Shown here in pieces: positions 1-9,126 of a DNA stretch of 11,915 nucleotides (positions are counted from its first letter, which is position 1; the number at the start of each line of letters is the position of its first letter). This DNA is from Deltaproteobacteria bacterium (GTDB taxonomy: Bacteria > Desulfobacterota > DSM-4660 > Desulfatiglandales > HGW-15), in assembly GCA_030671095.1 (NCBI GenBank), contig DAOVAK010000033.1:1-11915 (forward strand). The letters are read 5' to 3'. The translations under genes were made by a program, and so were the position numbers. Below the pieces are notes generated by a model that saw nothing but the letters and a program-made list of their open reading frames with translations, did no database searches and was not told the DNA's origin.

Positions 1-555
1 GACTGTGTGCTCCCCAAGCTGGAGCAGGTATTCGTTTATGATAGAGCCTCGGAGAGGACGAAGAGGTTCATTTCGGATATGGAGAAACTGACGCGGTTGA
101 GCCTTCGGGCATGCGATGATGTCGAGGATATGCTCAAACGCGTGGACGTGGTGGTAAGTGCCACTACAAGCACGAAACCGATAATTCTGGGAGAATGGCT
201 GAGATCGGGAATGTTTTATGCTCACGTCGGGGACTATGAATGCGACCATGCTACCCTCCAACGGGCGGACAAGATAGTGGTCGATCACCTTGAGGGAATA
301 AGACATTGGGGAAAACAGACTTTGGCCTTGATGCTGGAGGAAGGCACAATCTCAGAGTCAGCCGTACATGCGAAGATAATGGATATCGTGGCGGGAAATA
401 AGCCAGGACGTTCCTCTGAAGACGAGATAACCTACTACTGTACCATTGGATTGGGTTCTCAAGACGTGGCTGTCGGTACGAGGATTCTCAGAACCGCTGA
501 AAGGGAGGGCATTGGTATGGAACTCAAGCTGTGGGACAATCCCTTTGCTGTCTGA
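1..555 (+). CDS. Ornithine cyclodeaminase / mu-crystallin family protein, 5' partial
   Basis: The frame is open from the window edge, so the start and the N-terminal substrate domain lie outside; about 184 codons are visible. What remains looks like the NAD(P)-binding half of the ornithine cyclodeaminase/mu-crystallin family. It has an acidic-ended beta strand (VFVYDRASERTKRF), then VDVVVSATTSTKPII, where family members show the Thr/Ser-rich dinucleotide-binding turn. After that come GMFYAHVGDYECD and a late SQDVAVGTRIL segment matching the usual 'DVA.A..vy..A...G.G' ending. Family members deaminate and cyclise ornithine, or act as ketimine or imino-acid reductases using NAD(P)H; the exact substrate cannot be told here. 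It ends 80 bases before the hydantoinase A start on the same strand, which suggests one operon. Family assignment is fairly sure, reaction is not. Confidence 0.8.
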   Translation, partial: DCVLPKLEQVFVYDRASERTKRFISDMEKLTRLSLRACDDVEDMLKRVDVVVSATTSTKPIILGEWLRSGMFYAHVGDYECDHATLQRADKIVVDHLEGIRHWGKQTLALMLEEGTISESAVHAKIMDIVAGNKPGRSSEDEITYYCTIGLGSQDVAVGTRILRTAEREGIGMELKLWDNPFAV

Positions 556-635
556 GCAAGGACAAACCGGATTTCAAGACCTGCTCAGGTTCGAACAATG
601 GCAGTTTGTTATATAAGGATATGAGGAGGAATAAC

Positions 636-2687
636 ATGGCTATTGTGGGGGTTGATACTGGTGGAACGTTTACCGACATCGTTGGAGTGCATGAAGAAAA
701 AGTGATTACATTGAAAGTCCCCTCCACTCCCAAAAACCCGGTGGAGGCCATCCTGGGCGGGCTTAAGGAGCTTGGGAAAGAGATGGAACTATCGACCATC
801 AGTAGGCTCGTCCTTGGGACCACTGTTGGAACGAATGCTATCATTCAGCGCAAGGGGGCGAGGACGGCGCTCTTGGTTACCGAGGGGTTTGCCGATATCC
901 TCTATCTGGGACGCCAGCAAAGACCGCTTTTGTACGACTTATTTGTGGATAAGGTTCCGCCAATTGTGAATGGTCAGCACATACTCGAGGTGAAGGAACG
1001 TGCCCTTGCGGACGGAAGTGTTTTGACCCCTCTCTCGGACGCTGAAATGACCCGGTGCATTCAGTGGTTGCGGGAAAAAGGGTTCCAATCCGTGGCAATC
1101 GTACTTCTTCACTCGTATTGCAATGCCGATCATGAAATGAAGCTGGAAGAGGCCATTAGGAAGGCCATCCCCGATATCTACATTAGCACATCCTCCACGG
1201 TAGCCCCTGAAATAAAGGAATATGAGAGGGCTAGTACTACCGCTATCGATGCCTATATCAAACCGATTATGTTGGAGCACTTGAAACACTTGGATCGGGA
1301 ATTGAAGGTCCTGGGAATACCGGAGTTATTAATAATGCAATCCAATGGTGGGATTATGCCCGCCTCTCAAGGAGAAATGGGGGTTGTCTCGACCATAAAT
1401 TCCGGCCCGGCTGCTGGCGTGATTGCCGGCGGTTTTTTCGGAGGTTTGGCCGGATTTAAAAACCTCATTGCGCTTGACATGGGTGGAACCAGCTGCGATA
1501 TCTCCGTGATAATGAACGGCGAACCCTTGACCCGACCTGAGTTTGAGCTTTCGCCCCTTGGCCATGCGAGTTCTATCATTCAGACAGGGCTGCCCGTTCG
1601 CTGTCCGACATTAGATGTGAACTGTATTGGAGCCGGGGGAGGGAGTATCGCATGGGTTGATGTTGGAGGCATGCTGAAGGTCGGCCCGCACAGTGCTGGA
1701 GCAGATCCGGGGCCAGCCTGTTATGGCCGAGGAGGAGACCAACCGACAGTGACAGACGCTCATCTGGTCCTTGGGAGGCTCAACCCGGAATCCTTTGGCG
1801 GAGGAATAGCTCTGAAGGTTGATTTGGCTCGAGAAGCCATTCGTAAACAGATAGGCGATCCCCTTGCCTTCAGCGTTGAGGAGGCCGCCTCTGGAATCAT
1901 ACGGGTGGTCAATTCCAACATGTTACGGGGAATGAGAGTGGCAACTGTGGAGATAGGGTTGGACGCCCGGGAGCTCGCCTTAGTGATTTTCGGTGGGGCG
2001 GGGGCCTTGCACGGAGCGGAGCTCGCGAGAGAACTGAAGATAGATAAGGTCATTGTTCCCCCGAATGCCGGAGTAACCTCGGCCTATGGCTTGTTGGTGA
2101 GTGATTTTCGATACTATTTCGTCACAACGTACATCAGTACTATCACCGGGGAAAATATTCACGGAATCTACCAGAGATATGGAGAACTTGAGAATGAAGC
2201 CCTTTCCTCGATCAAATCAACGGGTACTTTGGGCGGGGTTGAACTCGTCAGAACGGCGGATTTACGGTATGTTGGGCAGGGTTACACGTTAAACGTTCCG
2301 ATTCCCCAGGGGGATTTTGGCGACGATACGGTGGATATGATTACCAGTTCTTTCAATAAAGCCCATGAAGCGGCATATGGATACGCAAGGAAAGAGCAGC
2401 TGGTTGAATGTGTCAACGTGAGAGTTATGTGTATCTCCCGGATCAGAAAAATCGAGGCTAAAAGGGTTAATCGGAAGCCCGCCCAGGATCGCGGCAGGGT
2501 TGAGAGGGAGGTGTTTTTCGGTGATGATCGGTATGATACGCATGTCACTCGGAGAGACCGGATTTCACCCGGCCAGAAGGTTTTGGGCCCAGCCATAATT
2601 GATGAGGAGACAACAACCGTTGCTATCCCACCGTACGCATGGGCAACTATAGACGATTATGACAACCTGATAATGACGGTGGGTTAG
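636..2687 (+). CDS. hyuA: Hydantoinase/oxoprolinase family protein, subunit A (HyuA-like)
   Basis: This 683-residue protein has the normal length for N-methylhydantoinase A / 5-oxoprolinase N-terminal / acetone carboxylase beta-type subunits. These are cytosolic enzymes that use ATP to open a cyclic amide such as hydantoin or oxoproline, or to activate a ketone for carboxylation. Visible motifs are the N-terminal phosphate loop VGVDTGGTFTDIV (residues 4-16), the second actin-fold nucleotide motif DMGGTSCDIS (from 281), the glycine-rich GAGGGSIAW (from 332) followed by GPHSAGADPGPACYGRGG, and FGGAGALHG (from 452). The ATG at 636 is preferred over an upstream in-frame start because GAGGAGGA sits five bases before it and the protein then begins directly with the conserved loop. 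The B partner follows after 34 bases, so the two probably form one complex. The real substrate is unknown. Confidence 0.93.
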   Translation: MAIVGVDTGGTFTDIVGVHEEKVITLKVPSTPKNPVEAILGGLKELGKEMELSTISRLVLGTTVGTNAIIQRKGARTALLVTEGFADILYLGRQQRPLLYDLFVDKVPPIVNGQHILEVKERALADGSVLTPLSDAEMTRCIQWLREKGFQSVAIVLLHSYCNADHEMKLEEAIRKAIPDIYISTSSTVAPEIKEYERASTTAIDAYIKPIMLEHLKHLDRELKVLGIPELLIMQSNGGIMPASQGEMGVVSTINSGPAAGVIAGGFFGGLAGFKNLIALDMGGTSCDISVIMNGEPLTRPEFELSPLGHASSIIQTGLPVRCPTLDVNCIGAGGGSIAWVDVGGMLKVGPHSAGADPGPACYGRGGDQPTVTDAHLVLGRLNPESFGGGIALKVDLAREAIRKQIGDPLAFSVEEAASGIIRVVNSNMLRGMRVATVEIGLDARELALVIFGGAGALHGAELARELKIDKVIVPPNAGVTSAYGLLVSDFRYYFVTTYISTITGENIHGIYQRYGELENEALSSIKSTGTLGGVELVRTADLRYVGQGYTLNVPIPQGDFGDDTVDMITSSFNKAHEAAYGYARKEQLVECVNVRVMCISRIRKIEAKRVNRKPAQDRGRVEREVFFGDDRYDTHVTRRDRISPGQKVLGPAIIDEETTTVAIPPYAWATIDDYDNLIMTVG

Positions 2688-2721
2688 CAACGATTGGTCT
2701 ACATAGGAAAGGAGTTTCCCG

Positions 2722-4473
2722 ATGAACCGAATTTCTGATCCCGTATTGCTGGAGGTCCTCAATAATGCCTTCCGATCCATTGCCGAAGAAATGGGCAAAG
2801 CCCTGACTCGTGCAGCATATTCGCCAAACATTAGGGACCGAAAGGATTGCTCCTGTGCGGTCTTTGATAAGACGGGGAGATTGATCAGTCAAGCTGAGCA
2901 CATTCCAGCGCACCTTGGCCCCATGGCCGCGTCTATCCAGGCTGTCTTTGGAAAGTACTCAGAGGGCGACCTTTCCCCAGGAGACGTTATCATGTATAAC
3001 GACTCCTATATCCCGGGCGGCTCGCATTTGCCCGACATAACGGTTATAAGTCCGGTGTTTGACGGCGAAGTCCTGGCTTTTTTTGCCGCCAATCGAGGAC
3101 ATCATAACGACGTGGGGGGTATTTCCCCAGGGAGCCAGGGCGCAAATTCGAGGGAGATTTTTCAGGATGGGTTGAGGATACCGGTGCTCAAAATCCAACA
3201 GCGAGGGGAATTGGATGAAGAGCTCTTGGAGTTTATCTGCCTGAACGTCAGAACTCCTGCTGAGCGCCGTGGCGACATTATGGCCCAGATAGCCGCCAAT
3301 AACGTTGGAGCTGTCCGTCTATCGGAGTTATGTTCTAAGTACGGTTTTGAACAATTGTCAGCTTATATCGATGGACTGATCGAGTATAGTGAAAACGTCC
3401 TACGGAAACAAATTGAAGCGATTCCAGATGGAGTCTATCAGGGTGAGGACTTCCTGGAAAGCGACGAGGAACCGGACGGTGTAATTCGTATCAAGGCGAG
3501 CATCGACATCAGGGGAGATTCGGTCCATGTTGATTTTACCGGCAGCCATCCCCAGGTACGAAGCCCCTATAACATGCCTCCGGATCAGTCTAAAACAGCA
3601 GTGTACTATGCCTTTAAGTGTATAGGCGGGGAGAGCCTCCCGGTTAACTTCGGAATGTTCAAGCCCATTTCCTTTACCCTACCACCGGGGACTATTGTAA
3701 ATCCTTTGCCTCCTGCTCCTACATCGTTCTGTACGACCGAATCGTCCAATCGTGTTGCAGATGTCATTTTTAGGGCTTTATCACAGGCTATACCGGATAG
3801 GATTACTGCAGGTTGGGCAACTACCAGAAATATCATTGCGCTTGGCGGAATGCGGAAGCATTCCGAACAGATGTTCGTGCACATGGAGTCTTTTGGAGGG
3901 GGTCAGGGCGCGCGCCCGACCAAAGATGGCATGGATGGAGTTCCTCCCCATTGCGGTAACACCGCCAATACCCCTACCGAGATCATGGAAGCGGTGTATC
4001 CGTTGCTTGTACTAAGATATGGTCTCGTTCGCGAAAGTGAGGGGCCAGGAAAATTCAGGGGGGGATTGGGTGTTACCCGTGTTTTAAAGATCCTTGAAGG
4101 AAACAATATGGAATTATCCTTCGTGGCCGATCGGCGCAGGATTCCTCCCTACGGCTTATTCGGAGGCCTTCCGGGAAAGACCGGAGAGGACTATCTCATT
4201 AGGGATAACCAGAAGGGTAGGATAAAGCCCAAATGTGTAATGGACGTTTGGCCGAACGATATCATTGTTATCCAGACACCGGGCGGCGGGGGAATGGGGT
4301 CCCCCCTTGAGAGAGACCCATGTCTTGTTCTAAAGGATGTTCAGGAAGGATTTATTTCTCCAGAGAGAGCTAAAAAGGAATACGGCGTCGTTGTGGATGA
4401 TAATTTGGAGGTTGATCTCGAGAAAACGACCGAGTATCGGGCGAGCATGATCCGAGCAGACACTAAGGCATAG
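2722..4473 (+). CDS. hyuB: Hydantoinase B/oxoprolinase family protein (HyuB-like)
   Basis: This 583-residue protein matches the hydantoinase B / 5-oxoprolinase C-terminal / acetone carboxylase alpha-type family in length and motifs. It starts with the typical [20 protein letters not shown], then has [18 protein letters not shown] (about residues 50-67), [19 protein letters not shown] (about 88-106) and the His/Asp-rich [16 protein letters not shown] (about 123-138), which in the family lies near the metal and substrate site. Near the C-terminus the glycine-rich [15 protein letters not shown] (from about 519) is also a family hallmark. The start has an AAAGGAG ribosome site nine bases upstream. 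It almost certainly works with the A subunit encoded 34 bases upstream. Hydantoin, N-methylhydantoin, oxoproline and ketone substrates are all possible. Confidence 0.93.
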   Translation: MNRISDPVLLEVLNNAFRSIAEEMGKALTRAAYSPNIRDRKDCSCAVFDKTGRLISQAEHIPAHLGPMAASIQAVFGKYSEGDLSPGDVIMYNDSYIPGGSHLPDITVISPVFDGEVLAFFAANRGHHNDVGGISPGSQGANSREIFQDGLRIPVLKIQQRGELDEELLEFICLNVRTPAERRGDIMAQIAANNVGAVRLSELCSKYGFEQLSAYIDGLIEYSENVLRKQIEAIPDGVYQGEDFLESDEEPDGVIRIKASIDIRGDSVHVDFTGSHPQVRSPYNMPPDQSKTAVYYAFKCIGGESLPVNFGMFKPISFTLPPGTIVNPLPPAPTSFCTTESSNRVADVIFRALSQAIPDRITAGWATTRNIIALGGMRKHSEQMFVHMESFGGGQGARPTKDGMDGVPPHCGNTANTPTEIMEAVYPLLVLRYGLVRESEGPGKFRGGLGVTRVLKILEGNNMELSFVADRRRIPPYGLFGGLPGKTGEDYLIRDNQKGRIKPKCVMDVWPNDIIVIQTPGGGGMGSPLERDPCLVLKDVQEGFISPERAKKEYGVVVDDNLEVDLEKTTEYRASMIRADTKA

Positions 4474-4772
4474 AGGAGGGTTATGCTGGGAGTCCCCAGC
4501 AATCAAGGAATACGACATCGTTACGATGCGTCAAGAAAGCCTCGAAGGGCTTAAAAGGTGGGCTTGAAGACGAACCTCCCTGCCGGAAAACATTTGCTTG
4601 ACCAAGCTTGATCCGGAGGCCACAAAGGGAAGGGTTTGGGTTACTAAAGAATTCGAGAATCCGGGTAGAATCCCTTCTTCTGTCTCAAGGCGGGAATTTC
4701 ATCTGAAACTCTCATAACATCGGCGGGGTATGGGCAATCCATTGTATACATTGGCCCTTGGGAGGATTTGAC
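4474..4772 (+). other. Spacer between hyuB and the MttB-like gene, with coding-like scraps
   Basis: No intact gene is visible. A strong GAGGAGGG ribosome site directly after the hyuB stop precedes an ATG at 4483, but that frame closes after 23 codons. Coding-like pieces occur in shifted frames: EYDIVTMRQESLEGLKRW at about 4509-4565 and KGRVWVTKEFENPGR at about 4627-4671. This pattern fits a small gene broken by frameshifts, but I cannot name the family and chance cannot be excluded. The ribosome site for the next gene (GGGAGG, seven bases before the ATG at 4773) lies at the end. Confidence 0.35.
4484..4501 (+). repeat. Short perfect hairpin just after hyuB
   Basis: TGCTGGG and CCCAGCA pair perfectly over seven base pairs with a four-base loop, 11 bases after the hyuB stop codon. 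The position suits a terminator or an mRNA 3' end, but no run of T follows, so a classical Rho-independent terminator is not shown. It also overlaps the short ATG frame at 4483. Confidence 0.45.
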
Positions 4773-6227
4773 ATGTTCAAAAGGGGTAAATTAGGGGGAC
4801 TTGAGGGTGGCATTTACCGGCCGCTTTCGGAATCCAACATTAAACATATCCATGAGACGGTGATGCGGATTTACCAGGAAGTTGGGATCCAGATCTCTTC
4901 GAAAAGGGGGTTCGATCTTTTTAAAGAAAAGGGTGCCAAAATCTCAGAGGAGAAGCAAATCGTGTATATCTCTCCCACCATGTTTGAAGACCTAATCGAC
5001 CAGGCTCCTTCGGAGATCGTTCTGTACGGGCGTGAGGAAAAGAACAATATCTTCGTAGGAGGAAAACGAGTCCACTTCGGCAGCGGGGGTACAGCGCTCA
5101 ATATTTTAGATCTTGAAACAGGGGAGAAACGTCCCTCGACTCTCCAGGATGTTCGGGACGTCTCAAAGCTTCTCGACAAACTAGAGCATGCCCATTTTCA
5201 GGTAATCCCAGTTTATCCCAACGACCTTCCCGTGGAAAAGGTCGACGTCAACCGTTTTTTCGCAGCCCTTCAGAACACCAGTAAGCATGTTATGGGAGGA
5301 ACCTATACCCTGGAGGGGACAAAGAATGTGATTCGTATGGGGGAAATACTTGCAGGCAGTGCGGAAAAACTGCGTCGCGAACCATTCATCTCCCTGATAA
5401 CCTGTGTTATGAGTCCCCTCAAAATCGAGAAGACATATGGGGATTTTTTAATGGCCGTTGCCGAAGCGGGAATTCCCTTGGCTATCCCCGCCGAACCTAT
5501 GGCGGGGGCTACATCTCCTGTCACCATTGCTGGTACCGTAACGAATCTCTGTTGTGAGGCCATGGCAGGGATTCTTCTGGCTCAGATCGTCAACCCTGGG
5601 ACACCATGTCTCTTTGGTTGTGTGGGGACAGGAGCAGATTTGCGAACTATGGGGTATGTATCCGGATCTGTAGAGGAGGGATTGATCAACGCCGCATCGG
5701 CACAGATGGCCCAATTCTATGGACTTCCCTTTTACGCCACGGCAGGTCAATCTGATGCCAAGTGCGTGGATGCCCAGGCAGGCTGGGAAGGTGCAATTAC
5801 AAATCTACTGGTGGGAATGGCGGGAGCCAATTTCATCCACGATGCGGTAGGTCTCCTTGAGTTTTGCATGACGGCTTCTTATGAGAAGTATGTCATTGAC
5901 AATGAAATTGTTGGGGAGGTGATGCGGGTGCTGCAAGGCATTGAGGTGAATCCCGAAACATTGGCCTTTGAGGTTACCCGAAGGGTTGGCCCAGGTGGAC
6001 ACTTCGTGAGCGATGATCATACATGCGAGTACATGCGCTCAGAACATTTCATCCCTTCCCTGGCTGATCGAAATACAAGAGAGATCTGGGTAAAAATGGG
6101 GAGCAAGGATACCGTTCAGAGGGCTCGCGAAATGGCTGTAGAGATTGTCAAGACCCATAGGCCAGAGCCCTTGGACCCTCGAAAGGAGGAGGTCGTCAAA
6201 AAGACATTCAAGGAAATTGTGCCGTAA
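4773..6227 (+). CDS. Trimethylamine methyltransferase family protein (MttB/MtgB-like, non-pyrrolysine)
   Basis: This 484-residue protein has the length and layout of the MttB superfamily, cytosolic TIM-barrel enzymes that move a methyl group from a methylated amine to a corrinoid protein. Recognisable parts are the N-terminal LSESNIKHIHETVMRIYQEVG, the strand GKRVHFGSGGTALNILDLETG, and the C-terminal core from about residue 317 (GLPFYATAGQSDAKCVDAQAG, GMAGANFIHDAVGLLEFC, TASYEKYVIDNEIVG). No in-frame TAG occurs, so unlike true MttB it does not use pyrrolysine. It belongs with the far more common homologues, some of which demethylate glycine betaine, proline betaine or carnitine. The ATG at 4773 has GGGAGG seven bases upstream and is preferred to the TTG at 4758. 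No corrinoid protein gene is in the window. The substrate is unknown, but the hydantoinase genes nearby hint at an N-methylated nitrogen compound. Confidence 0.88.
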   Translation: MFKRGKLGGLEGGIYRPLSESNIKHIHETVMRIYQEVGIQISSKRGFDLFKEKGAKISEEKQIVYISPTMFEDLIDQAPSEIVLYGREEKNNIFVGGKRVHFGSGGTALNILDLETGEKRPSTLQDVRDVSKLLDKLEHAHFQVIPVYPNDLPVEKVDVNRFFAALQNTSKHVMGGTYTLEGTKNVIRMGEILAGSAEKLRREPFISLITCVMSPLKIEKTYGDFLMAVAEAGIPLAIPAEPMAGATSPVTIAGTVTNLCCEAMAGILLAQIVNPGTPCLFGCVGTGADLRTMGYVSGSVEEGLINAASAQMAQFYGLPFYATAGQSDAKCVDAQAGWEGAITNLLVGMAGANFIHDAVGLLEFCMTASYEKYVIDNEIVGEVMRVLQGIEVNPETLAFEVTRRVGPGGHFVSDDHTCEYMRSEHFIPSLADRNTREIWVKMGSKDTVQRAREMAVEIVKTHRPEPLDPRKEEVVKKTFKEIVP

Positions 6228-6994
6228 AGATTCGACATTCTCCCCATTCTTCTACCCGGAATTGGTGGATGCATAAAAGCGTAGTCAAGAAAAAACTGGG
6301 GAACCATTGAAGCGAAAGGGCGTGAATCACGAGAACAGATATTGTTAGTGCCAGAGAATGTCAGGTAAATTGCCACCGAGTGGCACTTAGGCCATTGTTA
6401 ATCTCGCGAGGAGAAGGTGCTGGATGAGTACCTTCAATTCCAGCAAGTCTCGGAATGGACATTTTAGATCAGCAGTTTTTGGAGTGTGAATATGTAGAGC
6501 CACAGCCCAGCTAAGTAATTGAAAAGATTGAATTTGTTAACGAATACCCTTCTCTGTTCCCCTTCCTCAAGGACAATCTGGTCTCTTGCAAGAAGGCCCG
6601 GCAGTCAAGGCCTCAGGTTCAATGGTGCATCTGAGTGCACTTCAGTTAGCATAGTCCCGGGGGGCATCGGTTGTATCACTGGTGCCGTTCAGGAGATTCC
6701 TGTTTGAGACAGACCCGGGCCGGAATAAATCCCTTTTTCTTTTCATTTGATGAGAGGCGTATGAACAAAAAAAGGCTCTGGGAAAGGTATTACAAGCCTC
6801 ACGTCAATTACTCTGTCTGATTTGGCATAGGAAGGTCTTCCTCTTTTTCCTTTTTCATGTTTATCATAATTAGAATTCGGCGGTCTTATATTTTTTGATT
6901 CGACCTTGATAGGGAAAGTGATACTCTATTCGTTGGAGTAATAAGGTTTTGCACACAGCTAGCATATCGTGGATACTAGAGAGAGGAAGATCTG
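6228..6994 (+). other. Long gap with gene debris, no intact gene
   Basis: No complete gene is supported over about 770 bases. Coding-like fragments appear in different frames. KVLDEYLQFQQVSEWTF lies at about 6414-6464. MDILDQQFLECEYVEPQPS starts at 6456, then a TAA, then VIEKIEFVNEYPSLFPFLKD and more to about 6630. ASECTSVSIVPGGIGCITGA begins near 6633 and ends at the TGA at 6705-6707. A short start-like piece MNKKRLWERYYKPHVNYSV at 6761 has GAGAGG ahead of it but stops after 19 codons. I do not recognise a family with confidence. The last 150 bases are AT-rich and probably contain the promoter for the MmgE/PrpD gene, but I see no convincing -35/-10 pair. Confidence 0.4.
6371..6385. repeat. 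Perfect short inverted repeat
   Basis: TGCCAC and GTGGCA flank a three-base centre. It could be a small hairpin or a protein-binding palindrome. It lies about 140 bases after the MttB-like gene and has no T-run, so terminator function is not supported. Confidence 0.35.
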
Positions 6995-8395
6995 ATGCAA
7001 TCTACTGCTTACAACAAGGGGCTGGCAAGACGGGTGACCGAAGACATCTGTCGTCTCCGTAATAAGGCGTTTAGCAGAGAAGTTCTCCACTCAGCAACAT
7101 GCTGTGTGGTAGACTTTTTTGCGGTTATCCTTGCTGCTCTTCGGGAACCATTATCCATTGAAGTGAAAAGGTGCATCAATCGACTGGGAGGAATCCCGGA
7201 AGCGACATTGCTTTCGGATGGCACCCGGACATCAGCACCTCTAGCCGCACTGGTCAATGGAACCCAAGCTCATGCTCAGGACTACGACGATACCTTGTGG
7301 ACTTACATTGGTCATTCTACTTCGGTAATCTTTCCGGCTGCGTTGGCGGTGGCCGAAACCGTAGCTTGCAGCGGCCGCGAACTCCTCACAGCATTTGCCC
7401 TCGGGGTTGAAACGGCCCATCGCATCGGGTTTCCCATAACATCGGGACTTATCAAATCGGGATGGCATCCCTCACCTTCGGTGGGGATATTTGGGGCTGC
7501 CGCTGCATCTTCGTTGGTTATGGGAGCAGATGTAAGTATCATTGGCTCAGCTCTCACTATTTCAACGAACATGGCGGCTGGCATACGGGAGAATTTTGGA
7601 TCACATGCAAAGCCATTGGTAATTGGCCTGGCTTCGCATTCAGGTGTGATGGCGTCTTTGTTTGCTCAGCACGGAATTTCGGGTTCCAAAGAAGCACTCG
7701 AGGGTAAACAGGGTTTCTACATGGCCTATGCTGGTACAGCCCTTGATGCTTTGGGAGGGGATAAAAATGACATAATGGCTCTTGTATCCCCCGGAGTCGC
7801 TTTAAATCATTATCCCTGATGTAAAAGCACCCACCCCACCATTGACGCCATAGTAATGATCCAGAAAGAATGCGCACTAACTCCAGATGACGTCGCTTCT
7901 ATCAACATCGAGGTTACTCCTGAGGTCCTCGGTGAACTGATTCACCCTTTTCCATCCAATGGGATAGAGGCAAGGTTTTCCCTTCCTTATTGCGCTGCGG
8001 TAGCTCTGATGTACAATGGGGTTGAGTTGCGCCATTTTGATCTGGAGTGTGTAAAGGACCCCCAAATCGCTGCCCTTATGCAACGAATAAAAATCCAACC
8101 TAATGAGAAATTGGCTCGTCTTGGTGGCGATCATTGCCCCGCTGCGCGGGTGGCAATTGTGACCCGTGAAGGCAGGAAGATTCAGAGGACTGTTAATGTT
8201 GCTCGGGGCAATCCGGGAAACCCAATGAGTTTTGATGAATTGGAGAGCAAGTTCTATCATTGTGCCGCTACTGCCGGACTATCCAAAAAAAAGACAGAAC
8301 GGCTTCTTCATCAAATCATGGGAATTTCAAAAGTCCCAGATATGCGTTCATGGATGGAGACAGAGGTAACCCCCTTATTGGAGAGTTTGGACTGA
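6995..8395 (+). CDS. MmgE/PrpD family protein with in-frame UGA at codon 275 (candidate selenoprotein)
   Basis: Read through one TGA at 7817-7819, this frame gives 466 residues, the normal size for the MmgE/PrpD family (2-methylcitrate dehydratase, cis-aconitate decarboxylase and relatives), cytosolic enzymes acting on small carboxylic acids. The N-terminal part has family features: NGTQAHAQDYDDT (from 88), a following GHS, and GRELLTAFALGVETAHRIG. The TGA lies in SPGVALNHYP-x-CKSTHPTIDA, where many relatives read 'pGv.lK.YPCC.sTH.aiDA'. The stop therefore replaces a frequently conserved Cys, while both sides stay in frame and family-like. That favours Sec insertion. A single nonsense change of TGC or TGT is the alternative. 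A weak hairpin with a G-starting loop lies 27 bases downstream. The ATG at 6995 has an AGAGAGGA site upstream. Family is sure; decoding of the UGA is not. Confidence 0.75.
7838..7861 (+). promoter_or_regulatory. Weak candidate bacterial SECIS-like hairpin for the MmgE/PrpD UGA
   Basis: After the TGA at 7817-7819, CATT and AATG pair, with one bulged G and two further AC/GU pairs, around the loop GCCATA. The loop begins 27 bases after the UGA and starts with G. Both fit the loose rules known for bacterial SECIS elements, which place the loop about 16-37 bases downstream with a G in its first two positions. The stem is only six pairs, AT-rich and bulged, so this is weak support and would not be convincing alone. 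Confidence 0.3.
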
Positions 8396-8422
8396 AAGAA
8401 GGAAAGATAACCCTTGGGGTAA

Positions 8423-8449
8423 GGTGGAATTGAGAATCCATGATCCACC
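8423..8449. terminator. Possible hairpin after the MmgE/PrpD gene
   Basis: GGTGGA and TCCACC pair over six bases around a 15-base loop, 28 bases after the stop codon; a competing stem GGaATT/AATCC lies inside. No T-run follows, so terminator activity is only suggested by position between converging genes. Confidence 0.25.
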
Positions 8450-8931
8450 CCAATGCAGCTAATTCTCTGCGCAAGCAGGCTTGAGAAATTCCATTATTTG
8501 AGTAGTCGACAGTGATCGGTTTCCTCAGACTCTTCGGACGAGTATCATATAGTTTGGATTCTCAAATACGATTAGCTGTTGTTAAAGGATGCTTGGGCGA
8601 TGAGGTGTATGAGGTGTTTGAGGATTTTGCCGGAAGACACGAACGCGAGACTGATAAGATTGGAGGTCAAAAAGGATCGAATGCATACTTTTATAACGAT
8701 GTCTTAACGGTCTTTTCCGTCCCGAATTGTGTAGATTATGAAAAGCATATCGATCAAGGGAGCGTTCAGGGAGGTCTTCGAAGTTGGATATCTCGAGTTT
8801 CAGGAGAAAGAAGGATAAGGAAATTAATATTCAGGGCTTCAATTACTGTACATTCGGCTTCGGAGAGGCTCGTAATCGCAAAGTTACTCTGCCAATAAAA
8901 AGGAATCTGGCGAAGTTGGTGTAACTCATCG

Positions 8932-9030
8932 ATGGAAAGATCGGCCGAGGTAACGGATATATTTGAAGAGCAGCTGGCAGGTTCTGATGTGCGGTTGGAG
9001 CATCTGAGAGAAAAGCTTTGTAAGCCCTAA
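8932..9030 (+). CDS. Possible small protein or gene remnant, unknown function
   Basis: The frame encodes 32 residues, charged and probably helical (DIFEEQLAGSDVRLEHLREK), ending in CKP. Codon choice looks normal and the peptide composition is protein-like, unlike the surrounding bases. There is no clear ribosome site ahead of the ATG, and I know no matching family. It may be the last piece of a decayed gene. Confidence 0.2.
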   Translation: MERSAEVTDIFEEQLAGSDVRLEHLREKLCKP

Positions 9031-9126
9031 GATCCACTCGGAAAGGGAGAGATCGATTTCGACAATGGATCCCTATCTCGAGACGTGCTGTTCTTTCTGT
9101 TACAGTCTCTTGGAAGGCATGCAACC

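Larger units (their letters stand above)
8396..9126 (+). other. Convergent intergenic region, no firmly supported gene
   Basis: The MmgE/PrpD gene ends to the left and a minus-strand gene ends to the right. A GTG-started plus-strand frame at 8512-8898 gives 128 residues with a coding-like middle (GDEVYEVFEDFAGRHERETD, NDVLTVFSVPNCVDYEKHI) but no convincing ribosome site, a noncoding-looking tail and no family I recognise. A second, better-looking short frame runs from the ATG at 8932 to 9030 (MERSAEVTDIFEEQLAGSDV, then RLEHLREKLCKP). It could be a small protein or the tail of a lost gene. Both are left uncalled as firm genes. Confidence 0.4.

Noticed and set aside
4773..6227. Pyrrolysine-type MttB with in-frame TAG.
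   Set aside because: The whole 484-codon frame is open without any internal TAG.
6380..6400. Sigma-54-like promoter TGGCAC in TGGCACTTAGGCCATTG.
   Set aside because: The -12 TTGC element is missing at the required spacing, and the TGGCAC is part of a small palindrome.
6818..6820. TGA after 19 codons in a frame starting at 6761 with a good ribosome site, considered as a Sec codon.
   Set aside because: The sequence after the TGA translates to low-complexity, hydrophobic, AT-driven peptide and soon stops again; no family motif supports read-through.
8512..8898. 128-residue plus-strand frame with GTG start as a real gene.
   Set aside because: It has no ribosome site, no recognised family and a noncoding-looking C-terminal third; at most it is a remnant.
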